Shown here piece after piece: positions 26,264 through 35,889 of a stretch of 64,000 nt of DNA. The stretch covers positions 1 through 64,000 of the forward strand of contig JAGKSX010000083.1 of the NCBI GenBank assembly GCA_018993155.1, written 5' to 3'. Each line of letters opens with the position of its first letter. Positions within the stretch are counted from its first letter, which is position 1. A program made the position numbers and the translations under genes. The notes below the pieces were generated by a model. That model was not told the origin of the DNA and made no database searches. It saw only the letters and a program-made list of their open reading frames with translations. Source of the stretch: Hydrogenophaga sp. GTDB taxonomy: Bacteria > Pseudomonadota > Gammaproteobacteria > Burkholderiales > Burkholderiaceae_C.

Positions 26264-27553
26264 ATGAGCACCATGCCCACCCCCCTGAACACCACGGTCC
26301 AGAGCCACAACGTCTACCTGTACGCGTCGGACAACGGCGAGCACGCAGGTTGGCTGAACGCGGCCCTGGGGCACCTCGGCCAGGTCACGGTGGTCACGCT
26401 CGACGAGGCCGCGCTGGGCGAACGCATCGCGACGACCCACCCCCGCACCCTGTTCCTGGACTTCTCGGGCGCCCAGGCCCTGCGCAGCACGCGCCTGGCC
26501 ACCGCCCTGCGGCGCGACTGGCCGGAGTTGCTGCTGATCGGCACCGGCCACGCGAACGAAACCAACACCACGCTCGCCGCCCTGCGCGCGGGCGTGGACG
26601 ACTTCCTCGACCTCGACGGCCCGACCACCGAGGTGCTGGCGGTGCTGCAGGACCTGATGGCGCGGCGCCAGGGCCAGCGCTCTGCGCAGGCCAAGGGCCG
26701 CAGCATCGCGCTGCTCGGCGCGCGCGTCGGCCTGGGGGTCAGCACGCTGGCCTGCAACCTGGCCGCGATGCTGCAGGAGCAGCGCGCGGCCGCCCTCGCC
26801 CGCGTGCCCGGGCGCGCGGCCCATCGCCAGGGCATCGCCTTGCTCGACCTGGGGCTGCCCGCGCGCGACGCCCTGCTCTACCTCGGGCTCAAGAGCGAGT
26901 TCAGCTTCGTCGACGGCGTGCACAACCTGCACCGCCTGGACCCGACCCTGCTGCAGACCGCGCTGGTGCAACACGCCAGCGGCGCGGCGGTGCTGCCTCT
27001 GCCGGCCAGCCTGGCGCAGATCCGCGAGATCTCGCACGCCGAGTCGGTCTCGCTGGTCCAGCGCCTGACCGACTTCTTCGACGTGCAGATCGCCGACCTC
27101 GGCGGCTTCTCGTCGATCGACTTCGTGGCCCAGGTTGCGCGCAACGCCGACCAGGTCTGGGTGGTCTGCGACCAGAGCATCGGCGGCATCGTCTCCACAG
27201 CCTCGCTGCTGCGCGAGCTGCGAGAACACGACGTCAACATGCAGCGGCTCTCGCTGGTGGTCAACAAGTTCGAGCCGTTCGTGAACCTGCCCGCGCTGGA
27301 CATCGCCCACCAGCTCGGCCTGCCCTTGAGCCACGTGCTGCCGGCGCGCGCCAGCGCCCTGCTGGCGGCCTCGTGCCAGGGCCAGCTGCTGGCGCGATCC
27401 GCGCGCAACGACCCCTATGTGCAGGCGGTCGGCCAGATGGTGCGCGGCCTGCTGCCGTGGATCGATGGCAGCGTGCCACCCGACGGCGGCGAACCCCCAC
27501 CCTGGACGCCACGCGTGGCGCAGATGCTCAACAAGTGGATCCACCGGAGGTAA
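26264..27553 (+). CDS. tadZ: TadZ/CpaE-type localisation protein with degenerate Walker A
   Basis: A 429-residue protein with an atypical receiver-like N-terminal domain (residues 1-140) and a MinD/ParA-like ATPase domain. In place of the usual K-GGVGKST loop the sequence reads GARVGLGVST (152-161): both lysines are missing, so ATP hydrolysis is doubtful. Some TadZ proteins in other species also have deviant loops. TadZ places the Tad machine at the pole and binds the TadA ATPase. It starts 16 bases after the rcpA stop. Confidence 0.9.
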   Translation: MSTMPTPLNTTVQSHNVYLYASDNGEHAGWLNAALGHLGQVTVVTLDEAALGERIATTHPRTLFLDFSGAQALRSTRLATALRRDWPELLLIGTGHANETNTTLAALRAGVDDFLDLDGPTTEVLAVLQDLMARRQGQRSAQAKGRSIALLGARVGLGVSTLACNLAAMLQEQRAAALARVPGRAAHRQGIALLDLGLPARDALLYLGLKSEFSFVDGVHNLHRLDPTLLQTALVQHASGAAVLPLPASLAQIREISHAESVSLVQRLTDFFDVQIADLGGFSSIDFVAQVARNADQVWVVCDQSIGGIVSTASLLRELREHDVNMQRLSLVVNKFEPFVNLPALDIAHQLGLPLSHVLPARASALLAASCQGQLLARSARNDPYVQAVGQMVRGLLPWIDGSVPPDGGEPPPWTPRVAQMLNKWIHRR

Positions 27554-27559
27554 CAGGCC

Positions 27560-28876
27560 ATGACGAACCACGTCGAGTTTTCCGACAACCAGCAGGCCTT
27601 CCTGAACTCCAACGAGTTCCAGACCGTCAAGACCTTCATCCACGAACACCTGCTCAACCGCATCGAGGAACTCGGTGCCGAGTTCGGGCGCTGGTCGCGC
27701 AGCTCGGTGCAGCAGTTCGTCAACCTCGAATGCGAAAGCCAGGTGCGCCTGCACCGCGTGCCGATCAACGCGCGCGAAACCCAGCTGCTCGCCGATGCCC
27801 TCACCAAGGAATTCGCCGGCTTCGGCCCGTTGGAAGACCTGTTGAACGACCCGAGCGTGGAGGACATCCTCATCAACGGCAGCAAGCTGGTCTACGTGTC
27901 GCGCCGCGGCATGCTGCAGAAGGAGCACGTGGCCTTCACCGACAACGAGCACCTGATGCGCATCATCCGCCGCATCCTCGCGCCCATCGGCCGCCGGCTC
28001 GACGAGTCCAACCCCATGGTGGACGCGCGGCTGAGCGACGGCGGGCGCATCAACGTGGTCATCGAGCCGCTGGTCATCAACGGCCCGGCGGTGTCGATCC
28101 GCAAGTTCCGCAAGGACCCGTTGAGCCCCGAGGAGCTGTTCGAGCTCGGCACCTTCGACCAGGCCATGGGCCACCTGCTGGAAATGGCGGTGCGCTCGCG
28201 CTGCAACATCCTGGTCAGCGGCGGCACCAGCTCAGGCAAGACCTCGCTGCTCAATGCGCTGGCCAACTTCGCGCCCGACACCGAGCGCGTGGTCACCATC
28301 GAAGACACCGCCGAACTCGCCCTCAACCACCCCCACGTGGTGCGGCTGGAGAGCCGCCCTGGTGGCTATGACGGCTCGGGCAGCGTGGCCATCCGCGACC
28401 TGCTGCGCAACAGCCTGCGCATGCGGCCCGACCGCATCATCGTGGGCGAGGTGCGCGGCGGCGAGGTGATCGAAATGCTGCAGGCCATGAACACCGGGCA
28501 CGACGGCTCCATGGGCACCATCCACGCCAGTTCGCCGCGCGAATGCCTGTACCGCCTGGAGATGCTCGCGGGCTTCGGGGGTTACCAGGGCAGCGAACTC
28601 AGCCTGCGCCGCCAGATCGCCAACGCGATCGACTTCATCGTGCAGATCGGCCGCCTGCCCAACGGCACGCGCCGCATCCTCTCCATCAGCGAGATCACCG
28701 GCCTGAACGACAGCGTGGTCGCGATGCAGGAGCTGTTCCGCCACGAACCGGTGACGCTGCCCGATGGCCAGGAGGGCGATCGCTGGATCGCCATGGGCGT
28801 GGTGCCGCACTCCCCCAAGATCGCGCGCCTGCGCCAGAGCCTGCAGGCCCAGCTCACGGAGCACGGCCATGCCTGA
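27560..28876 (+). CDS. tadA: Tad secretion ATPase (TadA/CpaF)
   Basis: A 438-residue type II/IV secretion hexameric ATPase. The Walker A loop is GGTSSGKTS (221-229); the Asp box (TIEDTAEL), Walker B-region GEVRGGE and the His box ([11 protein letters not shown]) are all present. It powers both assembly and retraction of the Flp pilus with TadB and TadC. The stop overlaps the tadB start by eight bases. Confidence 0.96.
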   Translation: MTNHVEFSDNQQAFLNSNEFQTVKTFIHEHLLNRIEELGAEFGRWSRSSVQQFVNLECESQVRLHRVPINARETQLLADALTKEFAGFGPLEDLLNDPSVEDILINGSKLVYVSRRGMLQKEHVAFTDNEHLMRIIRRILAPIGRRLDESNPMVDARLSDGGRINVVIEPLVINGPAVSIRKFRKDPLSPEELFELGTFDQAMGHLLEMAVRSRCNILVSGGTSSGKTSLLNALANFAPDTERVVTIEDTAELALNHPHVVRLESRPGGYDGSGSVAIRDLLRNSLRMRPDRIIVGEVRGGEVIEMLQAMNTGHDGSMGTIHASSPRECLYRLEMLAGFGGYQGSELSLRRQIANAIDFIVQIGRLPNGTRRILSISEITGLNDSVVAMQELFRHEPVTLPDGQEGDRWIAMGVVPHSPKIARLRQSLQAQLTEHGHA

Positions 28877-29819
28877 ACGCAGCGCCGTCGCCCTCGCCGT
28901 GGCCCTGCTGCTGGCCGCCGTCGGCGTGCTGCTGTGGGCCGCTTCGGTGCGGCGCCAGCGGCGCCAGCTGGCCCAGCGCCACCTGGCCGACCGCATCGAT
29001 CCGGTGGCCGCCAGCCCCCTGCCCTCGGGTTCGCTGCGCTTTGGTGCGCCCCCACCGGTGGTGCCGCTGCCGTCCTCGGCCACCGCCCGCAAGCCCGCCG
29101 TGCGCCTGCCGGGCTGGCTGCTGGGCGCGGTGGCGCCGGGTGCGCTGCTGGGCGGGCTGGCCGTCACCACCGTCTCGGTCGGTGTCACCGCGCTGAGCTC
29201 GGGCGCCGTGAGCGCGCTGGGCCTGCTCGCGGTGCTGCTCATCGGTGGCGCCTTCTTCATCTGGCTTCGGGTGCAGCGCATGCGGCGCCAGATCATCCGG
29301 CAACTGCCCGGCTTTCTCGACGTGATCGTGCGCCTGATCGTGATGGGCCACTCCACCCAGGCCGCGTTCCAGACCGCCGTGGCCACCACCAAGCAGCCGC
29401 TGCGCGGCCACATGGACAACACCATGGGCCTGATCAAGGCCGGCGTGAACATCGACCAGGCGCTGCTGCAGGTCGCGCGCAAGGTGCACATCGAAGAGAT
29501 CTTCCTGCTGGCCTCCATCCTCGGCCTGGGCATGCGCTACGGCGGCCGCTCCGATGTGCTGCTCGAACGCGTCGCCCACTTCATGCGCGACCATGAGGAG
29601 GCCGAACAGGAGCTGGTGGCGATGTCGGCCGAAACGCGCTTCTCGGCCTGGATCCTGGGCCTGCTGCCGGTGGTGGTCGGGGGGGCGATCGTCACCACCA
29701 ACGGCGCCTACTTCGCGCGCATGTGGAGCGATCCCACGGGGCAGGCCATGGTGCTCGGTGCCATCGGCCTGCAGGCGTTCGGCGCGCTGCTGCTCTACCG
29801 GCTGGCGCGGCTGTCCTGA
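28869..29819 (+). CDS. tadB: Tad inner-membrane platform protein TadB
   Basis: A 316-residue GspF-type membrane protein with helices near the N-terminus, the T2SSF domain (about residues 140-270) and C-terminal helices. ATG 28869 lies eight bases inside the end of tadA. With TadC it forms the inner-membrane base. Confidence 0.93.
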   Translation: MPERSAVALAVALLLAAVGVLLWAASVRRQRRQLAQRHLADRIDPVAASPLPSGSLRFGAPPPVVPLPSSATARKPAVRLPGWLLGAVAPGALLGGLAVTTVSVGVTALSSGAVSALGLLAVLLIGGAFFIWLRVQRMRRQIIRQLPGFLDVIVRLIVMGHSTQAAFQTAVATTKQPLRGHMDNTMGLIKAGVNIDQALLQVARKVHIEEIFLLASILGLGMRYGGRSDVLLERVAHFMRDHEEAEQELVAMSAETRFSAWILGLLPVVVGGAIVTTNGAYFARMWSDPTGQAMVLGAIGLQAFGALLLYRLARLS

Positions 29820-29837
29820 TCCGAGGCGACCCACACC

Positions 29838-30767
29838 ATGAACGCCCTGCCCCTGCCCATCCTGGCCGTGCTCCTGCTGGCCCTGGCCCTGGCGATGGCC
29901 GCCGGCCTGCTGCTGCACCAGCACGCGCAGCGCCAGACCACGGCGCAGGTCATCCAGCGGGCCCTGGGCGAGAACGCCACACCAGCCCATGCCCTGCCCG
30001 ACGAACTGGCCTTCCTGCAAGGCAGCCACTGGCCCGCGCGCTGGCTGGAAAGCCGCCTGGGCCGGCTGCTCGTGGCCGATGAAGACCGCCGCCTCATCCA
30101 GCAATGCGGCCTGCCGCCGGTGCGCGCCCAGCTCACCCTGCTGATCTCGCGCGCCGTGCTGGCGCTGGGCCTGCCCGTGCTGGGCCACCTGGCCTGGGGC
30201 CATTCGGGCAACGCCTTGTCGTGGTCCGCGGCGGCCTTCGCCATCGGCTTCATGGGCCCCAAGTGGCTGCTCAAGCACCGCGCCGGCCAGCGCCGCGAGC
30301 GCGTGGCGCACGAACTGCCCTTGTTCGTGGACATGCTGGGCCTGCTGCAGAGCGTGGGCCTGAGCCTGGACCAGAGCCTGCAGGTGATCGCCAGCGACTT
30401 CCAGCACGTGCTGCCGGTGCTCGGCGCGGAAGTGGCGCAGGCCAACCGCCAGTACAGCCAGGGCCGCACGCGCGAGCAGGCCTACCAGCGCATGGCCGGC
30501 CTGCACGACAACCAGCACCTGATGGACTTCGTCGCCCTGATCAACCAGGTCGACAAACACGGCGGCGCCATCCAGGAACCGATCCGCCAGTTCAGCGAGC
30601 GCCTGCGCGTGCACCGCAAGGCCGGCATGAAGGCGCTCATCGGAAAGATCACTGTGAAGATGACCGTCGTGATGGTCACCACCCTCCTGCCCGCGCTGGT
30701 GATCGTCACCGCGGGTCCCGGTTTCCTCGCCATCATCCGCTCCGTCGGGAGCATGACCGGATCATGA
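29838..30767 (+). CDS. tadC: Tad inner-membrane platform protein TadC
   Basis: A 309-residue GspF-type membrane protein: helices near the N-terminus, the T2SSF domain (ELPLFVDMLGLLQSVGLSLDQSL near residue 160) and two C-terminal helices. Partner of TadB. Its stop overlaps the tadD start (ATGA). Confidence 0.93.
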   Translation: MNALPLPILAVLLLALALAMAAGLLLHQHAQRQTTAQVIQRALGENATPAHALPDELAFLQGSHWPARWLESRLGRLLVADEDRRLIQQCGLPPVRAQLTLLISRAVLALGLPVLGHLAWGHSGNALSWSAAAFAIGFMGPKWLLKHRAGQRRERVAHELPLFVDMLGLLQSVGLSLDQSLQVIASDFQHVLPVLGAEVAQANRQYSQGRTREQAYQRMAGLHDNQHLMDFVALINQVDKHGGAIQEPIRQFSERLRVHRKAGMKALIGKITVKMTVVMVTTLLPALVIVTAGPGFLAIIRSVGSMTGS

Positions 30768-31558
30768 ACACCACCGCCTCCACCCGCCTCTCTTCGCTCG
30801 GCCGCGCCTGCGGCGGCCTGCTGCTCGGTGCCGGCGCCCTGGCGCTGGGTGCCTGCGCCTCGCTGCCGGACGCGGCGCAGCTCGAAGCCGCACAGGCCGC
30901 CGCCCGCGAACCGACGCTGGACAACCGGCCCACCTACCTGTCGCTGGTGCGCCAGATGCAGGGCAACGGCATGTGGTTCGCCTCGCTCGCCCACATCGAC
31001 GCGCTGGAGCAGCGCTGGGGGGTCAGTTCCGAAACCCGCCTGCTGCGCGCCGACGCCCTGCGCCAGACCGGCCAGCCCGCGCCCAGCGCGGCGCTGTACG
31101 ACAAGCTGCTCGACACCCCCGAGCGCGCCGCCGCCTACCGGGGCCTGGGCCTGCTCGCGGGCGCCAGCGACGACTACACGCGCGCGGCCGAGATGTTCGA
31201 GCGCGCGCGCCAGGTGCTGCCGGCCGACGGCCTGCTGCTCAGTGACCTGGGTTACGCCCTGCTGCGCGCGCGGCGCTTCGACGCCGCGCGCCTGCCGGTG
31301 CAACAGGCCGCGCAGCTGCTGCCCACCCACCCCCGGGTGCGCAGCAACCTCGCGCTGTACCTGCTCACCCAGGGCCAGACCGAGCAGGCCCGCCAGGTGA
31401 TGGACGAAGCCCGCTTCAGCGGCGCCACGCGCCAGGCGATCGAACAACTGGCCCAGGAACTCGCGCCGCACCGCCCGCTGGCGGGCACCCTGGCGGTGCA
31501 TACCGGCCTGCGGCTGAGTCCGATGCTCACCACGCCCCCGCCCCTGGCCACGCCCTGA
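30764..31558 (+). CDS. tadD: TPR lipoprotein TadD
   Basis: A 264-residue protein with a lipoprotein signal (LGAC, Cys31) and tetratricopeptide repeats (for example ERAAAYRGLGLLAGASDDY and the following two units). TadD is needed for secretin assembly in other Tad systems. It is coupled to tadC by an ATGA overlap. Confidence 0.9.
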   Translation: MNTTASTRLSSLGRACGGLLLGAGALALGACASLPDAAQLEAAQAAAREPTLDNRPTYLSLVRQMQGNGMWFASLAHIDALEQRWGVSSETRLLRADALRQTGQPAPSAALYDKLLDTPERAAAYRGLGLLAGASDDYTRAAEMFERARQVLPADGLLLSDLGYALLRARRFDAARLPVQQAAQLLPTHPRVRSNLALYLLTQGQTEQARQVMDEARFSGATRQAIEQLAQELAPHRPLAGTLAVHTGLRLSPMLTTPPPLATP

Positions 31559-31590
31559 TCTCTCACGCTGTCACACCCTCAGGAGGTTCC

Positions 31591-31890
31591 ATGAAAACAA
31601 GAACGCACCACCCACACCCGCTGCGATGCCTGGCCCTGTGGGCCGCGCTCGCGGTGGCGCCGCCGCTGTGGGCGCAATCGGCCCCGGCGCCGGCCACCCC
31701 GGCCGCGCCTTCCGCGCGCGTGGGGGACGCCACCCACGAGCTGCTGCAGCGCCAGCGCGAGGGGCGCGAGGCCTCGGCCACGCCACGGCCCATCGACGGT
31801 GCGGTGGCCGAGGCCAGCCACCAGCGCTACATGAAGAGCTTCGAGCAGCCACTGCCGGTCTGGTTCGGTTCGCGGCTGCAGGCCAAGTAA
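31591..31890 (+). CDS. DUF3613 protein of the Tad locus
   Basis: A 99-residue secreted protein: a signal peptide ending near APPLWAQS, then a short conserved region (GDATHELLQRQREG, RPIDGAVAEASHQRYMKSF). DUF3613 genes are found almost only inside betaproteobacterial and related Tad loci, between tadD and the pseudopilins; their function is not established. AGGAGG precedes the start. Confidence 0.8.
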   Translation: MKTRTHHPHPLRCLALWAALAVAPPLWAQSAPAPATPAAPSARVGDATHELLQRQREGREASATPRPIDGAVAEASHQRYMKSFEQPLPVWFGSRLQAK

Positions 31891-31908
31891 GGCCAGCGGT
31901 TCACGGCC

Positions 31909-32403
31909 ATGCGCCCGGCCCAGACCCTCCTTCGCCGACACCGGCGCCAGCGCGGTGTGTACGCCATCGAGTACGCCATGGCCTTCCTGCTCTTCTTCGG
32001 CCTGGTCTATTCGATCGTCTGCTACAGCATCCTGTTCACCTTCCGCTTCGGGCTGCAGAACGCGGCCGAAGACGGCGCGCGCGCGGCCCTGCGGCACCAG
32101 AACAGCCTGGCCGCGCGGCAGCTCAAGGCACAGCAGGTGGCCGAAGACCGCTCCCTGGGCTGGAAGCCCACGGCCGCGGTGCTCACCATCCCGTTGCCCG
32201 AGGTCTGCCAGACCGCCACCGGTACCTGCCTGCTGCCCGCCGGCACACTGCCCTGCGGCACCTCGTGGGCCTTGCGCTGCCAGGTGAGCGTCACCGTGCG
32301 GCTGGGCGACCTGCACCAGGTGCTGCCCCCCTTCCCGTCCTTTGCCCTGCCCAACGAAATCGTGGGCCGGGCCAGCGTGCTGCTCGACGGGAGCGCGCTG
32401 TGA
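31909..32403 (+). CDS. tadE: TadE-like pseudopilin
   Basis: A 164-residue TadE-family protein: short basic leader, then GVYAIEYAMAFLLFFGLVY, with the G-x4-E processing context of Tad pseudopilins, followed by a hydrophobic helix and a periplasmic domain with four cysteines (SCL/TC pairs) probably disulfide-bonded. It is processed by TadV and needed for fibre assembly. Confidence 0.88.
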   Translation: MRPAQTLLRRHRRQRGVYAIEYAMAFLLFFGLVYSIVCYSILFTFRFGLQNAAEDGARAALRHQNSLAARQLKAQQVAEDRSLGWKPTAAVLTIPLPEVCQTATGTCLLPAGTLPCGTSWALRCQVSVTVRLGDLHQVLPPFPSFALPNEIVGRASVLLDGSAL

Positions 32404-32864
32404 GCCGCCAGCAACACGGCGTGGCGGCGATCGAATTCGCCTTCGTGCTGCTGGGCCTGCTGCTGGCGTTCTACGGCATCGCCACCTTCGGCGCCGTGCT
32501 CTACACACAGCAGGCCTTGTCGCGCGCGGCGGCGGACGGTGCGCGCGCGGCGCAGATGTTTCCCCAGTTGCGCACCGCCACCGGCCCCGAGCTCGCCACG
32601 GCCAAGTCCCACATCGAGAGCGTGGTCTGGGACTCGCTGAGCGGCTCGGTCATCGTGCCGCTGGCGCACAGCAACACGCCGGCCACGCGCCGCGCCTGGC
32701 TCACGCAGACCGCGAGCGTGAACGTCGCCACCCCCAACACCACGCTCACCGTGACGGTGTCCTTCCCCTACACCGCCGGCCGCCTGCTGCCCTGGGTGCC
32801 GCTGCTCGACACCAGCCAGTGGCTGCCGGGCACGCTCACCAGCCGCGCCATCGCCGCGCTCTAG
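32400..32864 (+). CDS. tadF: TadE/TadF-like pseudopilin
   Basis: A 154-residue TadE-family protein beginning with GTG at 32400, which overlaps the stop of the preceding gene (GTGA). The leader ends with HGVAAIEFAFVLLGLLLAF, the pseudopilin processing site. Given the start overlap it is translated with the upstream pseudopilin and is the likely TadF counterpart. Confidence 0.87.
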   Translation: MSRQQHGVAAIEFAFVLLGLLLAFYGIATFGAVLYTQQALSRAAADGARAAQMFPQLRTATGPELATAKSHIESVVWDSLSGSVIVPLAHSNTPATRRAWLTQTASVNVATPNTTLTVTVSFPYTAGRLLPWVPLLDTSQWLPGTLTSRAIAAL

Positions 32865-32873
32865 GACCGCCCC

Positions 32874-34958
32874 ATGTTCCGCCGCCAGTCCGGGTCGATC
32901 GTCATCAACACGGCCATCGCGCTCAGCCTGATCGTGATCGCGCTCGTGGGCACCGAACTGGGCTACCTGTTTTTCATGAAGCGCGAGCTGCAGAAGACGG
33001 CCGACCTCGCGGCCGTCGCGGGCGGCTCGGCCGTGCTGCCGGCCGATTGCACCGCGGCCCGCGCGGCGGCTCTCACCAACGCCGGCCAGAACCTCGCCGG
33101 CTTCACACCCGTGGTGACCTGCGGCCGCTGGGACCCGGCCCAGGGCACGGAGCGCCACTTCACCGCCGACCAGACCGCCTTCAATGCCGTGCACGTGGTG
33201 ATCGAAGGCGCGCCACCGCCCCTGCTCGCTTTCTTTCCGGGCGAGCGCAGCCTGCGGGCCGAAGCGATCGCCGCCGCCACCGACCCGCTGGCCTCGTTCT
33301 CGGTGGGCAGCACCCTGCTGCGCACCGGAGACTCGGTGCTGGGCGACCTGCTCAAGGGCATCGGGCTCGACCTCAGCGGCACCTCGCTGGTGGGTTACGA
33401 CGGCCTGGCGCAGGTGCAGATCACCCCCGCCGGGCTGCTGCAGGCCATGGGCATCCCGGTGGCCACCGACATCGGCGTGGGCGAACTCAACACCCTGCTC
33501 GCGGCCGAGACTGTGCAGCTGGGGCCGCTGCTCAACGCCATCGTCACGGCCGCAGGGCAGGACACGCTGTTGGCGAGCAACGCCGCACTGCTCAACGCCG
33601 TGGCCACCCGCCTGGGCGTGCCGGACCTGGAGGTGCAGCTCGGCAGCCTGGCCAGCGGGCCCTCGGGCCTGTTCGCCGAGATCATCGCCCCCGGCGCCAA
33701 CGCCGCCTCGGCGCTCAACGTGGGCGTGAACGCGCTGGACCTGGTGTACTCGGCCATCGGCGTGGCCACGCAGAAGCACGCGGTGGCCGTCAACGGCCTG
33801 AGCCTGACCGGCCTGGTGAGCGCGAAGACCGTGCTGATCGAGCCGCCCTCCGTGGCCATCGGTGGCGTGGGCGCCACGGCCTACACCGCCCAGTTGCGCA
33901 CCTGGATCGAGATCAGCACCAGCAACATGCCGGTGATCAACCAGCTCGCGCAGATCAAGCTGCCCATCATGGTCGACCTGGTCAACGGCCGAGGCACGCT
34001 CACCGAGATGTGCACACCCGCGCTGCGCAAACCCGATGGCACGGAACGCGCATCCATCGCGGTGAACGCCTCCATCGTCAAGGTCTGCGTGGGCCGGCCC
34101 GGCGCCAACCCGGCCAATGAAAATGAAATCTTCTCCACCAGCGCGAGCTGCGACCAGAACCTGGCGGACGAGGACCTGCTGCGCCTGGGCCTGGGGCCCG
34201 TGAACCTGGTGAGCCTGCGCACGCACCTACAGATGGACGCGCTGCCACTGCAGGCGAGCGTGACCCTGGCGGCCGGCGAAACCGGCACGGTGGGCAACGA
34301 CCTGCTGCTGGGCAGCACCGTCAAGAACATCACCGACGCGCTGCTGGCCACCCTGCTGGTGGAAACGCTCGATCGTGGGCCGGCCCTGACTCTGGCGCAG
34401 CGCCAGGCCTCCGCGCAGAACCTGTGGAACGCGCAAGGCGTCGCCTGCGGCAGCCGGCCCTGCCGCGTGGGCCGCCTGGCCACCATCAAGGCCGGCATCG
34501 AGAACACCACCAACGGCCTCGGTGGATTCCTGGGCGGGCTGAGCAGCGAGGTGCTGGCCCTGCTGAGCCACACCCTGACACTCAACCTGCAAGGCCTGTT
34601 GACCGGGGTAGGCAACCTCGTCGGCGGGCTGCTGACCAGCGTGGGCGACATCCTGGGGGCCGTGCTCGGCGGCGTGATCGGAGGGTGCAGCGCACTCATC
34701 GGCTCCAACGACGCGGCCTGCGTCAACGAGATCGCCAACAGCCTGAACGGCAACTCGTCCGCCGGCGGCGATACCGTGCCCAACGCCGTCACCGCCCTCG
34801 CCGGCTACCTGCTGCAGGCGCTGCGGCCGTTGCTCGACGGCATCGGGAGCAGTGTGCTCACCCCCATCCTGCACGACGTGCTGGGCCTGCACCTGGGCCA
34901 GATCGACGTGCACCTGCGAACCCTCAACTGCCAGGCGCGCGCGCACCTGGTGTATTGA
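32874..34958 (+). CDS. tadG: TadG-related pilus protein
   Basis: A 694-residue protein with the TadG-type N-terminal membrane anchor (GSIVINTAIALSLIVIALVG, residues 7-26, then MKRELQKTADLAAVAGG). No von Willebrand-A motif is evident in the rest, unlike some TadG proteins. The C-terminal third is rich in short Leu/Gly amphipathic repeats (GVGNLVGGLL, VGDILGAVLG). It is probably exported and anchored at the base of the pilus. It ends the 13-gene Tad locus. Confidence 0.8.
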   Translation: MFRRQSGSIVINTAIALSLIVIALVGTELGYLFFMKRELQKTADLAAVAGGSAVLPADCTAARAAALTNAGQNLAGFTPVVTCGRWDPAQGTERHFTADQTAFNAVHVVIEGAPPPLLAFFPGERSLRAEAIAAATDPLASFSVGSTLLRTGDSVLGDLLKGIGLDLSGTSLVGYDGLAQVQITPAGLLQAMGIPVATDIGVGELNTLLAAETVQLGPLLNAIVTAAGQDTLLASNAALLNAVATRLGVPDLEVQLGSLASGPSGLFAEIIAPGANAASALNVGVNALDLVYSAIGVATQKHAVAVNGLSLTGLVSAKTVLIEPPSVAIGGVGATAYTAQLRTWIEISTSNMPVINQLAQIKLPIMVDLVNGRGTLTEMCTPALRKPDGTERASIAVNASIVKVCVGRPGANPANENEIFSTSASCDQNLADEDLLRLGLGPVNLVSLRTHLQMDALPLQASVTLAAGETGTVGNDLLLGSTVKNITDALLATLLVETLDRGPALTLAQRQASAQNLWNAQGVACGSRPCRVGRLATIKAGIENTTNGLGGFLGGLSSEVLALLSHTLTLNLQGLLTGVGNLVGGLLTSVGDILGAVLGGVIGGCSALIGSNDAACVNEIANSLNGNSSAGGDTVPNAVTALAGYLLQALRPLLDGIGSSVLTPILHDVLGLHLGQIDVHLRTLNCQARAHLVY

Positions 34959-34988
34959 GCAAGCAACGACCTGCGACGCCCCGCCAGG

Positions 34989-35072
34989 GGCACCGAGGGT
35001 CCGGCTCCGCCGGCCCAAGGTGCCGTCCCCCTCCCAGCCGAAGGCGCCAGAGAGGGGAAGCCGCGAAGCGGC
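34989..35072. repeat. GC-rich hairpins between tadG and lgt
   Basis: The convergent spacer contains a nested hairpin (GGCACC...GGTGCC, 34989-35024, with inner CCGGC-TCC-GCCGG) and a second (GCCGC-GAA-GCGGC, 35060-35072). No T-run follows either, so they may be a dispersed intergenic repeat rather than intrinsic terminators. Confidence 0.55.
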
Positions 35073-35083
35073 GCAGGGGGTGT

Positions 35084-35884
35084 TCAGCGCCTCTTGCCGA
35101 ACCACCACCACATGAACGCGCCCGCCAGGATCATGGGCACGCACAGCCACTGGCCCATGCTCATGCCCAGCGAGAGCAGGCCCAGGTGAGCGTCGGGCTC
35201 GCGGAAGAACTCGGCGATGAAGCGGAACACGCCGTAGCCGAACAGGAACACGGCCGAGACCTGGCCACGCGCGTGCTCCTTGCGGGCGTAGAACCACAGC
35301 AGAACGAACAGCAACACGCCTTCGAGCAGGAACTGGTACACCTGCGAGGGGTGGCGCGGCAGGTCGCCCGCGCCGCGGAACACCATGCCCCAAGGCAGCG
35401 AGGGATCGGCCACGCGGCCCCAGAGCTCGCCGTTGATGAAGTTGCCCAGCCGCCCCGCGGCCAGTCCCGTGGGCACGCAAGGAGCCACGAAGTCCATCAC
35501 CTGCATGAAAGGCCGCTGGCGGCTGCGCGCGTACCAGACCATGGCCAGCATCACGCCCAGCAGGCCGCCGTGGAAACTCATGCCGCCCTGCCACACCGCG
35601 AAGATCTCCAGCGGGTTGGCGAGGTAGTAGGCGGGCTTGTAGAACAGGCAGTAGCCGATGCGCCCGCCGGCCACCACACCCAGCACGCCCAGGAACAGGA
35701 TGTCCTCCACGTCGCGGCGCGTCCAGGGCGGCTGGGTCACGCTGGCGAATGGGGGATGGCGCAGGCGCGCGTTGGCCAGCAGCAGGAACAGGCCGAAGGC
35801 CAGCAGGTAGGTCAGGCCATACCAGTGAATGGCCAGCGGGCCGATCTGGAGGGCGACGGGGTCGATCTGGGGGTGTTGCAACAT
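35084..35884 (-). CDS. lgt: Prolipoprotein diacylglyceryl transferase
   Basis: The 266-residue inner-membrane enzyme transfers diacylglycerol from phosphatidylglycerol to lipobox cysteines, the first step of lipoprotein maturation. Seven membrane helices, the substrate motif HGG (MSFHGGLLG) and the signature [13 protein letters not shown] are present. ATG 35884 gives the normal length; an open frame to 35983 is not needed. It matures the lipoproteins in this window (tadD, the hydrolase at 1343). Confidence 0.96.
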   Translation of the reverse strand: MLQHPQIDPVALQIGPLAIHWYGLTYLLAFGLFLLLANARLRHPPFASVTQPPWTRRDVEDILFLGVLGVVAGGRIGYCLFYKPAYYLANPLEIFAVWQGGMSFHGGLLGVMLAMVWYARSRQRPFMQVMDFVAPCVPTGLAAGRLGNFINGELWGRVADPSLPWGMVFRGAGDLPRHPSQVYQFLLEGVLLFVLLWFYARKEHARGQVSAVFLFGYGVFRFIAEFFREPDAHLGLLSLGMSMGQWLCVPMILAGAFMWWWFGKRR

Positions 35885-35889
35885 GGGGC

